DNA of 64,000 bases from Trichomonas vaginalis G3. Lineage: Eukaryota > Parabasalia > Trichomonadida > Trichomonadidae. Shown piece by piece: positions 40,097-49,628 of the stretch. The stretch is from positions 10,974,001-11,038,000 of the forward strand of contig NC_067205.1 in the NCBI RefSeq assembly GCF_026262505.1, in the 5' to 3' direction. The translations under genes and the position numbers were made by a program. The first letter of the stretch is position 1. Each line of letters starts with the position of its first letter. The notes under the pieces are model-generated. The model ran no database searches and was not told the origin of the DNA. It was given only the letters and a program-made list of their open reading frames with translations.

Positions 40097-41130
40097 ATGA
40101 CGAATCCAAACAAGGACCCCTATGTTTCTAAAGCGACAAAGAAAGCACTCATGGTAAAAATCTTTAGTTCAACACCAAATGCTTGGTTTATGGATATCTT
40201 GGAAAACATTCCGAGGTATAGAGAAGATGGACCTCCATACTGGCTAATATTTGTCGGTCAAAACACAATACTGTGAAGCCATACCATTACAGTCCAAAAA
40301 TATTTTAGATGTGAAAATGCTTTGACAATATTCGTTGACAAATACCATCCAACAAAACTGACATCTGATGTGAAAGTTCTTTCAAATCAGACGATATTAA
40401 AAACTATCTGCGTTCAAAAAATGTAAACCAATATTTTATTGTCGACAAAACCATTCTGCTCTTGGTGTCATTGACAGTTGTATAAAAATCTTAAGAGACT
40501 TAAACCAACCACAAGGTGGTGAGGTAGATGAAATGTCATATGACGACAAATACAGACATTTCTCCATGGCAAAGATGAGACAAGTTTTTAAATATTTACA
40601 ATAGCCGTAAACAAAAAGGTTTGGGAAACCACTCCCCGAAGAAATGAAAACAACCCTGACTTAGAGAAAGACTATATATTTAATAGTTTAGTCAAAAGAG
40701 ACAAACAAGAAAGAATGCCAGGCTTCAAACTTAAGAAAGGCGACAAAGTAAAATAGAAATACCTAAACGCGACCCATATGAAAATACTATTGACTATGAC
40801 AACAATGGGAACTCGACAGGTACTCGCATTCGTGTTCGTAAAAATAGAAGAAAGTATACAAGAGAATATTATGAAGTTTTAGGCAAACATGGCAAAATGT
40901 ACAGACTGCAAGCAGAAGATAAAACTACTATTGTCAGACCTCGTTTCAAACTTGTCAAAGTTCAAGGTGGTATACTTTCAAAGACAGTTCCTAACAAATA
41001 TAAGACAACTCCTGACGAATATGCTAAAGAATTGAAAATGACGACTAAGCAATTCTATACCATGCGTAAACTGTCATGTAAGGTGGCATGTAGTCTTTAC
41101 TTTGTCCCGTTGTTTGCGTATATCCTGTAA
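40097..41130 (+). pseudogene. retroviral-type (rve) integrase relic of Polinton copy B (broken)
   Basis: Pieces of a DDE integrase core in the expected order: an Asp-bearing strand WFMDILENI with following PPYWLIFVGQN, later a block typical of the second Asp region, then a helix resembling the HxxLGxID stretch near the catalytic Glu. A basic C-terminal piece (RKNRRKYTREYYEVLGK) resembles the SH3-like DNA-binding end. Polintons use this enzyme to insert. Heavily broken, five or more breaks. Its 3' end overlaps the end of the tail-fibre gene on the other strand. Confidence 0.65.
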
Positions 41131-42451
41131 CGCGATGTGTATGGTTTCCATCTCCCTGAGTGTCACTCCAGTAACAATTTATAGCAAACTGAACGTCGTC
41201 TTTAACATCATATCCTTTACCTTTTTTCAAGGCGTGCCAATCCCAAAATTTATGCTTATGCCAACCTGCTTGAGATGTACTTAAATCTACGTAGTGACTG
41301 TGCGCAGGTAAGTTTTCACCTGAAATCGTTTTACTTCCACCTGTTTCCTTTGAAGAGTTTGCACAATACAAAAACCTGTCGACTATTTGAGTCCAAGTTC
41401 CAAAACCCAGAACTGTTTCTGGTTTGGTAGAGTTCATTGACGTGTAAATAGAACCTATAGGATATAGTGTTTGAAGTATTTCTGTCTTTAATGTTTGAAG
41501 CTCTGTTTTGTCTGCTTTTTTATATAACTCATCGTTAACATATGTTTTGTCAGCTTTTTTATCTAACTCATCGTTAACATATGTTTTGTCTGCTTTTTTA
41601 TCATATAAATCTTGAGCAGTGAATTTAACATTGTTTTCATCCTCCATGACATAGACATTTCTACATCTAGTGTATTTCATCGTCGTTATGTCATCCTCCG
41701 ATGTTAAACCTTGTGGAAAGTTAGGAGGTTTCCAATTTAATACATCCCCAGTTTCTTCAACCGTTCCTTCAATATTTTCTATACCAACAGTTGCGAAGAA
41801 ATCGTGTGTATGGTTCTTATCTGCCTTCTTTTCAAGGCTAACGTTTAAGTCTGTTATTTCAGAAGATGTATGTGTATGTCCAACGTCACTTTTCCTGTTT
41901 AAGGTTTCTTGTAAGTTTGTAATATTTGCAATGGTATGTGTATGTCCAACGTCACTTTTCCTGTTTAAGGTTTCTTGTAAGTTTGTAATATTTGCAATGG
42001 TATGTATATGAGTCTTTTTAGAATATTCGTTTTCAGCTCTTGTCACTTCACTTGACATTTTATTGTCAACATATGTTTTATCTGCTAGTTCAGGATGAGT
42101 ATGTTCTTTCGTTGCATATGTTGCATCTGCTCTGTCATGTTCTTCTTGAACTTTTTCAATGACATACTCTTTGTCAGCTTTGTTGTCAACATCTGCTTTC
42201 AAAAGAAGTTCATCTATAGGTTTCTCGTTTAAAGTTCCTTTTGTTGGATTTACACAGACAGTATGGTTCTTACTGTCTTGAAACAGAAACTCATCTGTCA
42301 TTGGGTTTATCGTCAGTTTTAAGTTTCCTTCTTTCAATGACTCAGATATCTTAGAATAGTTTGAAAAGTTTGTTGTGTTCTTATTTAGAGCTTGCAAAAT
42401 GAGTTGTCGGTTGTGTTGTATTTCTCTCATAGACGCTGTTTCTTTCGACAT
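41045..42451 (-). CDS. phage-type tail-fibre/collar-like protein, 468 aa
   Basis: Whole frame. The N-terminal 100 residues look like an attachment part. The shaft has repeats: KADKEYV / KADKTYVNDEL units and two tandem copies of a 22-residue unit (IANITNLQETLNRKSDVGHT) near residues 150-195. The C-terminal region matches the tip of phage tail fibres: YPIGSIYTSMNSTKPETVLG, FGTWTQIVDRFLY, GENLPAHSH, and the ending MPPYMTVYAWYRIA. HxH motifs recur (HIH, HTH, HSH, HKH), as in metal-binding fibres like T4 gp37. By analogy it would be a trimeric receptor-binding fibre of the virion. It is one of the longest whole genes of copy B. Confidence 0.75.
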   Translation of the reverse strand: MSKETASMREIQHNRQLILQALNKNTTNFSNYSKISESLKEGNLKLTINPMTDEFLFQDSKNHTVCVNPTKGTLNEKPIDELLLKADVDNKADKEYVIEKVQEEHDRADATYATKEHTHPELADKTYVDNKMSSEVTRAENEYSKKTHIHTIANITNLQETLNRKSDVGHTHTIANITNLQETLNRKSDVGHTHTSSEITDLNVSLEKKADKNHTHDFFATVGIENIEGTVEETGDVLNWKPPNFPQGLTSEDDITTMKYTRCRNVYVMEDENNVKFTAQDLYDKKADKTYVNDELDKKADKTYVNDELYKKADKTELQTLKTEILQTLYPIGSIYTSMNSTKPETVLGFGTWTQIVDRFLYCANSSKETGGSKTISGENLPAHSHYVDLSTSQAGWHKHKFWDWHALKKGKGYDVKDDVQFAINCYWSDTQGDGNHTHRVTGYTQTTGQSKDYMPPYMTVYAWYRIA

Positions 42452-42469
42452 TTTTATTCTAGATAAAAT

Positions 42470-43319
42470 ATGCTTTCAATAGAAAAAGAAAATTCTAGAG
42501 TTGCTACAACTAAACCATTAGATGAACTTTTTACTAACGTCGGTCAAAAGTTTGAGACAGAGACCGTAAAGCATGAAGGCTATCGTTTTGACTACCCGTT
42601 AAGATGGCTAAGAGACCCATCCGTCACAAAAGCTATTGGCTTTCGTAGAATGAAGTTCATTTCAGAAGCCATACATGGTTTCCCATTTACGGTCGCTTTT
42701 GAAGTTCGATACTATAACAAAGAAAAACGTACGTATGAGAAATTTGAACAGGGAAAACTTTTACAAGTGAATTTGCTTGTAAACTTAGAAACAACTCTTC
42801 AAGCTTTTCAAGAAAAAATAAACGATATCTATCTCGAATATGCAAAACAGTACAACATTGACGAAGGAGAGTACCATCTCGATATTGTTTATGACAGGAA
42901 AAATGCAACTGTTAAAATCGATAGAATAGAAGACCTTGGAGAAGACGTTTATATTTCTACAAAATATAACAACTTGGCATGGTATAGATTTTTGAGGATG
43001 TTAAATCAGCCTGCAGAATATCCAGTACACCCGAACTTTTATGAAGTCGAAAACCCTAATGGAACATATGAAAATGTTTTCGACTCAGATGCTATTATCG
43101 TTCATGCTTCATTTTCTGGCGCCCAAAACTCTTTTTTATGCTTGGCAAATGACTTTTACGAAAAAACCTACAAAGCTATATGAACCACCAAGTGGAAGTA
43201 TTTCAGACTTTCAAGTATGGTTTACTACAGATGGAAGAAAGAGAATAATTCCATTATACCACGCGTTTTACTTAGAACTTAGTTTCATATACAACTACTA
43301 TCGAACGGTAAAAATATAA
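42470..43319 (+). pseudogene. member 2 of the paralogous pair (broken)
   Basis: Starts MLSIEKENSRVATTKPLDEL; its C-terminal part carries SISDFQVWFTTDG and YLELSFIYNYYRTVKI. Aligned by eye with 37227-38087 it keeps the same block order and spacing. Broken, about one break. It is divergent from the tail-fibre gene with 18 bp between start codons, so the pair sits on both sides of the fibre/integrase block in opposite orientation. Confidence 0.6.
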
Positions 43320-43322
43320 TTT

Positions 43323-43564
43323 TTAATACGGTTGAGGTGTTGGATTTGGTTGCCAACTAGACTGTGGTGCAGGTTCAGGCTGTTGTATAACAGGAGCTTG
43401 CTCTTCTGGTTCAGGGTCTTTAGGTATAATACCAACGAACTGACCTACTCTTTTGCCAATATTTTTGACTCCGTTCCAAATTCCTCTTCCGACGGTTTTT
43501 ATTCCATTCCATATACTCTTCCAACATTTCGAAAGAAGTTTCCTATTCTTCCAAAGAAACCCAT
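43323..43564 (-). pseudogene. small pVI-like Polinton gene (broken)
   Basis: Starts MGFFGRIGNFFRNVGR, an amphipathic leader like that of the 131-aa gene, and ends in a Pro/Gln-rich tail (PEPAPQSSWQPNPTPQPY). Broken, about one break. It may be a second small membrane-active protein. Confidence 0.4.
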
Positions 43565-43582
43565 TTTACTATATGTAAAAAT

Positions 43583-43945
43583 CTAATGTCCACCTAGTCT
43601 CTTACGTTTCCTTCTGAGTTCCATAGCATTCTTTAACTGGAGCTCATACATTCTATTTCTCCTCTGGTAGAAAACATACTCTGGGTCAACTCCTGTGTTC
43701 GCGTCATCTGCATAGAGTTGTTTATATCCCACTTCAGGGTTTGTATAAAACTCTTTCCATCTCATATTTGCATACCATGGTGGCAAACCTAACGCAGCGT
43801 CATTTGACATGGCAGTTTGCATTTGTACATCTGTTGGCACTTGACCATAGTTTGCCATTGCAGTTTGTATTCTAACTTCATTTGGAATATTCTCTGGGTT
43901 TGGTTGTCCAGGTTGCTGTGCATTCGCTAAGTTCTGTGCGTCCAT
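43583..43945 (-). CDS. unknown Polinton protein, 120 aa
   Basis: Whole frame. Residues 1-30 are Asn/Gln/Pro-rich. Two similar stretches follow (RIQTAMANYGQVPTD and VQMQTAMSNDAALGL), then an aromatic region (LPPWYANMRWKEFYTNPEVG) and a basic end (MELRRKRKRLGGH). No family recognised. Same strand and spacing as its small-gene neighbours. Confidence 0.5.
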   Translation of the reverse strand: MDAQNLANAQQPGQPNPENIPNEVRIQTAMANYGQVPTDVQMQTAMSNDAALGLPPWYANMRWKEFYTNPEVGYKQLYADDANTGVDPEYVFYQRRNRMYELQLKNAMELRRKRKRLGGH

Positions 43946-43968
43946 TTAATATTAGATAAAAATATCTC

Positions 43969-44100
43969 TTACGAGTACATATGCTGAACATTTGCAGGCA
44001 TTGGTTCATCTTCATATTCTCTGTACTTTTCTGCCACGTCAAAGAAATAAATGACACAATGGAAAAAACCTAAAACAAGTAGTCCTATTTCAAACCACAT
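43969..44100 (-). CDS. 43-aa single-span membrane protein
   Basis: A short frame: MWFEIGLLVLGFFHCVIYFF forms one hydrophobic span, followed by a charged end (EKYREYEDEPMP). It lies between the 120-aa gene and the right terminal repeat, with an A/T leader before the Met. Small one-span proteins are common in Polintons and adenovirus-like elements. Moderate confidence because of its length. Confidence 0.4.
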   Translation of the reverse strand: MWFEIGLLVLGFFHCVIYFFDVAEKYREYEDEPMPANVQHMYS

Positions 44101-44114
44101 TTACTTACTAGTAA

Positions 44115-45205
44115 AATTTCTTTGTTATGACTTCTTCGTAAAGACTTTGTTAAGATTTCATCGTAAAGACTTTGTTGAGATTTCTTCGTAAAGACTTTGT
44201 TGAGATTTCTTCGTAAATGACCCAAAAATATATTTTAGGTGAAGAGGTGAGATTTCACCTCTTTTTTCACCTCATTTCTCACCTCTTGAATTTTCATGAA
44301 TTTCTTCGTAAAGACTTTGTTAAGACTTCTTCATCTAATTTCTCATGAACTTTCTTGTCTATGTTTTGTTGAGATTTCTTCGTAAAGACTTTGTTGAGAT
44401 TTCTTCGTAAAGACTTTGTCAAGATTTCATCGTAAAGACTTTGTTGAGATTTCTTCGTAAATGACCCTAGTAGTATATTTTTGGTGTAAATTTCATGAAA
44501 ATTCAAGAGGGTGAAAAATTAGGTGAAAAAACAGGTGAAATCTCACCTCTTCACCTAAACATTATTTTTGGTGTAAAATTCTGAGTAAAATGACAGATGG
44601 AACACATACTTTTTCAGTAAGTACATATGGGGTAGAAAAGAGGGTAGAAAACGGGGTAGATATACCCTTCTACCCTAAAATATATTTTTGTCTGATTTAC
44701 GCTCATTACGATGAAGTTTTGACAAAGTCTTTACGAAGAAATCTTGACAAAGTCTTTACGATGAAGTTTTGACAAAGTCTTTACGATGAAGTTTTGACAA
44801 AGTCTTTACGATGAAGTTTTGACAAAGTCTTTACGATGAAGTTTTGACAAAGTCTTTACGATGAAGTTTTGACAAAGTCTTTACGATGAAATCTTGACAA
44901 AGTCTTTACGATGAAATCTTGACAAAGTCTTTACGATGAAATTCATGAAAATTCAAGAGGTGAAAAATGAGGTGAAAAAACAGGTGAAATCTCACCTCTT
45001 CACCTAAAATATATTTTTATTGAATTCTGTATAATATTCTGAGTAATATGACAGATGTTTATATAACACTTTCTCTGGTTTATAGGACCTCTCTCATATT
45101 CTATCTTGTCATATCAAAACTCATAGTCATGTTTGTCCTCTAAGACTTCATTTATACTAAACATCTTCAGGGCTAGAAGGCACGAAGTGCCTGGAAGCCC
45201 CACTA

Positions 45206-45242
<37 letters not shown>
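44115..45242. repeat. right terminal inverted repeat of copy B
   Basis: Mirror of 21432-22560 and nearly the same as the copy A terminus. It has the same unit types, the hairpin modules, the unique 200-bp stretch and the AGGCAC/GTGCCT hairpin, then GGAAGCCCCACTACC and 35-36 T. It contains about ten 25-bp units (44700-44945). Confidence 0.85.
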
Positions 45243-45246
<4 letters not shown>

Positions 45247-45248
45247 GA
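45243..45248. repeat. 6-bp target duplication TATAGA, right copy
   Basis: Matches 21426-21431; see that entry. Confidence 0.8.
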
Positions 45249-45689
45249 TCTCAAAAATATTCAATTCTAATAATCTTTCATTTTGAAATCGCATAAATAA
45301 TCAATTTCTTTCTTTTTATGACTTTACTAGGACGAAAAACTTTGTTAATACAATATTTCTTTATAATCATTAATGCAACAGATTTTGCCAATTCCTTTCG
45401 AATATTCTGAAATTTTGATAATCATAATATAAAACCCTGCACCATTCTATCCGTACATTTCCATTTTAAAAAAATTCAAAATTGAGAAAGAGTTTGCCTC
45501 AATATTCAAAAATTCTGAAGATTGAAAATTCTTATCATTTTTTCCACAAATTAACAAGCTGAAATATATATTATACATTTCTATTTTTTAAAGGATTTTA
45601 CGTTTAAATTCTTCTGAATTATTTTTCAGAAATTTTGACGTAGAGTGGTAAAATGCTTTCAAGGAGAATGATATGATCAGAATTTTACT
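45249..45689. other. intergenic flank of copy B
   Basis: AT-rich host DNA without repeats or plausible frames, ending at the initiator of the next gene. Before insertion it was continuous with the sequence downstream of the HTH gene. Confidence 0.6.
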
Positions 45690-45696
45690 TCATTAT
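45690..45696 (+). promoter_or_regulatory. initiator overlapping the start of the two-repeat gene
   Basis: TCATTAT fits TCA(C/T)(T/A). Its A at 45692 is only 3 nt before the ATG at 45695, which would give an almost leaderless mRNA, near the short extreme reported in trichomonads. Confidence 0.45.
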
Positions 45697-46659
45697 GCTT
45701 AGAGAGAGACTATATAATCTCATCTGCACAACACTACAAGGCGATTACGTTACATATGATGATACAAGCCGTCTAACAAGCGTGTTCAGTGAGCAACTTG
45801 GCCTAAGCCAAGAGCTTGCATCTAAATTATTAAATCAATACTTCAGAGGAAGGTATATCAGCGGCGAAACAGCACGTAATCTTGCAAATTTAATATATGA
45901 GAATCTTGTTCAAATGAATCTTGACTCTCAATTGGATGAATATGCGAGGGCATTGAAGAAAAGACGCATTGATAGTCTCGCAAGAGAAATTGATTCAGAA
46001 CTTTGCCGTACAATTCGAGGCGGATATGTTTCTTATACCCGTGCTGAACGGGCAGCACAAAGTTTTAGCAGAACCATTAAAATTCCATATGAATTTGCTT
46101 ATAGGATAATGCTTGATTATGCACGCGGCAAATATTGCAGTTATGACGCAGCTTCATATTACTCACAAATGATGGCCGAGAGAATTATCTCAAAGTATGA
46201 AATTATCCAGATCTTCAAGAAAGAACAGTACCAAGAGCTGAGCAGGTTGAAGAAAAACAAGCTCCTGCAAGAAATGAAGTTAACCCAAAGATTGAAGAAG
46301 AAAACCAGAATAGCGACAGCGACATTCCTGAAAAAGAAGAAAAACCAAAAAAAGAAACAAAAGAAAAAACAAAGGAGGAAACCGAAGAAAAACAAAAGAA
46401 GGAAACCGAAGAAAAACAAAAGGAAGAAACCAAAGTAAAACAACCAGAGGTAAATGAAACAAATGAACAAATCAATCCAGATGAATGTGCTGAAAACAAA
46501 GATATTTCAGAATCAACTTCATCAACAGAAGAGAAACAAACTGTTCAGAAAACTATCGAGGAAACCCAACAATACTGTGATTGCGCAGTCCAGACAGTTT
46601 TGACTAGTGAAATCATCGAACAGCTCTTGAAGACACAAAACAGATTCTTCTTGGAGTGA
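45695..46659 (+). CDS. two-repeat host protein with acidic tail, frameshifted
   Basis: Residues 1-165 form two similar helical units. Unit 1 has GDYVTYDDTSRLTSVFSEQL and GRYISGETARNLANLIYENL; unit 2 has GGYVSYTRAERAAQSFSRTI and GKYCSYDAASYYSQMMAERI. After about position 46205 the first frame becomes a Lys-only low-complexity stretch ending at 46438. Another frame from about 46207 reads a Glu/Lys tail (KEEKPKKETKEKTKEETEEK) and a well-formed end (LLKTQNRFFLE) with a stop at 46657-46659. The natural product probably joins the two, so the gene carries a frameshift near 46200-46215, or reads through one. No family recognised. Confidence 0.55.
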
Positions 46660-47043
46660 TTATTGTTTAAACTTTTATGTATTATTCAATATTTTTATTT
46701 TTCTGAAGCATGCTCTTCATTCTCTCAATATTGGCGCTAGCGATGACTTTATATTTATTGTTGAATTCCATTATGGTTTCAAATGATATTTTGATTCAGG
46801 TCTGAATATGGCTAAATATCAACATATATAAATAGATAGCTAGGATTGAACTTATATTTATATTGCATAGGATTCAATGACTTCATTCATTGCATTTTCA
46901 AAATAAAATTATAAAACAATTGGAAATTTGTGATGTAACAAACTCTTCCTTCTTATTTATACTGTCATTTATGAATTCATAAAAATTGAATTGTTATCGT
47001 TTTTTACAGTTTTGAATTTGCATTCAAATAATTGAGGGACACT
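46660..47043. other. intergenic region
   Basis: AT-rich, no frames or repeats of note. It ends at the target duplication of the TIR element beginning at 47052. Confidence 0.6.
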
Positions 47044-47325
47044 TTTGAGCAAGAGGTAGGGCAACGATAGAAAATTTTTGGAAAAAAAGTTCGGAGATCT
47101 TAAACGTATCATATTCCCTGCATGGTTTGGTATCTTCCGCCATGCGTTGTGCCAAACATATTGACACTTTCCAATAATTAATTTATGGTATGAGTCACAG
47201 AGTTAGATTATAAAAAGAAAGTAAATAATTGCAATTAGAAATCATATATGTCGGAAATCAAATGTTGATGAGCAGAAACCTTTTACTCATCATAAAAGAG
47301 ATAAATCACTAAAGATTTGTATACA

Positions 47326-47481
47326 TTAAAATTTGATATTTGGTGCTCGAAAACTGTCTGATGGGACTCCTCCAAAATGAACCAATCTATCGCTGAGGAC
47401 CAAATTAGATGATGTGGATGGCGTATTCTCTAATTCTAACTTAGGAAGAATGGAAACAAAACGAATGACGACAACAACATG
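47326..47481 (-). pseudogene. coding-like relic inside the 3.4-kb TIR element
   Basis: A minus-strand frame of about 51 codons with no Met, a stop at its upstream end and protein-like composition: VVVVIRFVSILPKLELENTP, then NLVLSDRLVHFGGVPSDSFR, ending IKF. It could be the last piece of a captured host gene or of a lost transposon gene. Family not recognised. Confidence 0.3.
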
Positions 47482-49126
47482 TCAAACATAGATTAAATAT
47501 CTATGAATCAATAAAGTATACGTGCATTGAAGGTGATAACGATCACTTGAGGCTTATAACTCTTTGACTAAATTATGCAATAATTAAATATAATCATTTT
47601 TATATTTTTATACTGATAGTAATTAATATACTATCCTGCTTAATAAATGGTATGATCAAATTTGTTTGAAAATTTAATTATGTATATGAAACTATGTCTT
47701 CTATATAAAAATCAAAATTTTCGGACGAACCTAGATTGAAGCTTTATGAAAATCTATCATTTTTGTTAATTGAGTTAATATGAATCTTTTACATATGTAT
47801 ATATAGCATTGATAGCTTATATAATCATGGTTTATTCCATATTAACATATTTTTTCAGTTAAATTTGTTAATAATATCATGTAACAAATTAATTCAAGAT
47901 TAGAATGTCTACAAAATGCTAACAAATAAGAACAAAATACGATTTCTCGACTTAAATTTTAATATGGAGTAGTTTTTCGTTTAAATCTAATTAAAAATGA
48001 ATAAAAACTTATCTTGTACTATTTTCATTCAAAGATTTTAATAATGTAAATCATGCATTTTCATAATTCAGTACAGTTCTTTTTAGAATTAAAGTTGATG
48101 AGGATGATATTTGTGATTTAAAATAATTTGTTAATGTTCACCTTTTATTCATCACCTTGTGGTATGCCCTAAAGCAATAGCATTATCAATTCTGCTGAAT
48201 TGATCAACTCAAAATTCCAAAAAAAATTCAAAATTTCAAAAATGAAATTAAACAATTTGAATTTTCACATGAAAAAATCAATTTCGAAAAAATTTGGAAA
48301 ATCAAAGTATTTGATAATTAGTCAAATAATCAATTTACATCGTTTTTACTCATAAAAAACAACTAATTTTTGATTTTGATATCATATTTGATAAATACTC
48401 ATTCCAGAGTTGACGTAATGTATTAATTATTGTTAGAGATATTGCTTTCGCAGCAAAATTCTTATTTCATGAAAGAAAAAAAAAATGAATTTATTCCAAC
48501 AAAAACAAGTAAACAGATGAATGGAAACGTACTATATTTTCATAAATGTAGTAATCAGCGTGTCAGCTTTTGTTTATCATGTTCGAGTCAAAATGTATTA
48601 ACTTGTAATAAGAAATATTCGAAGATTATATGAAGTATTGAGCATTCTTTGTAGAAATATTTGTAATTCATTACTAACATATATAATAAAGTTGTTTTTT
48701 TTTTCCTTATTGCAATAATTTTGTCTGATTTTAATAACTTTTCATGTATACGAGTTGTGTGAATATGCATCATAATATGCGTAAATATACTTATTTGCGA
48801 CGAATAATGTGGTTGCATAATGGAGGTGCTAAATTTTGATTTTTAATATGGGGCTTTGGTATGTATAATCATGTTCTTATCTCAACGTAGGAGTATTGGT
48901 GCAATATGATTAAAATTTACGAGGTTGATCTTAAATTGAATAATTCTGGAGTATAAATCACAATGCAGCTAATTCTATGTTAAAGATAGATACAGATTGT
49001 AGTAATCAATTAGGGAGTACAAATTCATTCTTTCATTTCTGTCGTATTGAGCAGAAAGGAAGAGATCATAACCCTAGGAAAAAAAGCCCAAATTTGTCAC
49101 TTTTCATAGTACGTTAAACTCAATTC

Positions 49127-49144
49127 GCTCGGCGAATGCCGAGC
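49127..49144. repeat. perfect hairpin GCTCGGC-GAAT-GCCGAGC
   Basis: A 7-bp GC-rich stem with GAAT loop in an otherwise AT-rich stretch of the TIR element. It may be a fold in a transcript, a protein site or the scar of an insertion. Confidence 0.6.
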
Positions 49145-49321
49145 ACACGTACTCATCATTCAACATAATATTCTCATTCTTTGGTTATTATAGTGCCAGA
49201 CAACACAAGATTTCAAAGAATTACTTGAGTTTTCAATTAATCTTAATCCGATTTTAGATTTATCGAGAACTCCATCATCACAATCACATACTTCAGTGCG
49301 GTAACTACAATTATCCATATA

Positions 49322-49382
49322 CAGAAGGAAGTTCTTTTCGAACAACTCATTTGGAGTCTGTTTTGGAAAGAACTTCTTTCTG
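49322..49382. repeat. hairpin with 16-bp arms
   Basis: CAGAAGGAAGTTCTTT (49322-49337) faces AAAGAACTTCTTTCTG (49367-49382), 15 of 16 paired, with a 29-nt loop. A third related stretch GGAGTTCTTTCT lies at about 49449-49460. Confidence 0.6.
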
Positions 49383-49579
49383 TCCGACTTAATTTCATAG
49401 TTCCTGATCAACCAAAAGACAGAAACCACACACTATCTACTTAGGAAAGGAGTTCTTTCTAAATCTTCCTTAAATTGAGATTTTACGAGAGATAACCCTT
49501 CTATTGCACTTAAAAATGAACATTTTGATATCTTTAGTATCACACATGGTCATATATAGTATTTCATCTACATGAATAC

Positions 49580-49628
49580 ATTCATCTTTCGAAATCTCTC
49601 ATTAAATGGGAGGCTTCGAAAGATGAAT
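49580..49628. repeat. hairpin with perfect 14-bp arms
   Basis: ATTCATCTTTCGAA (49580-49593) and TTCGAAAGATGAAT (49615-49628) around a 21-nt loop, in the right part of the 3.4-kb element. Confidence 0.7.

Larger units (their letters stand above)
21432..45242 (+). mobile_element. Polinton/Maverick copy B, both termini present, about 23.8 kb
   Basis: Bounded by long terminal inverted repeats and a TATAGA target duplication. Parts in order: large Gln-rich protein, major capsid, antisense small gene, 193-aa gene, penton-like capsid, SF3 helicase, two small conserved genes, packaging ATPase, 22-bp array, three KilA-N relics and a 304-aa gene, one member of a paralogous pair, several small genes including a pVI-like protein, integrase relic, phage-type tail fibre, second member of the pair, small genes, terminus. 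Broken: about half the genes look whole, and there are roughly fifteen or more breaks in the rest. No family-B polymerase or adenoviral-type protease is recognised. High similarity to copy A and the intact target duplication point to a recent insertion. Confidence 0.9.

Noticed and set aside
40097-41130. First reading of this stretch as an unknown basic protein
   Set aside because: The order of motif pieces fits a retroviral-type integrase better, and Polintons are expected to carry one near this place.
49160-49429. 89-codon frame within the 3.4-kb element
   Set aside because: It spans a strong hairpin and lacks similarity to known families; left as probable chance.
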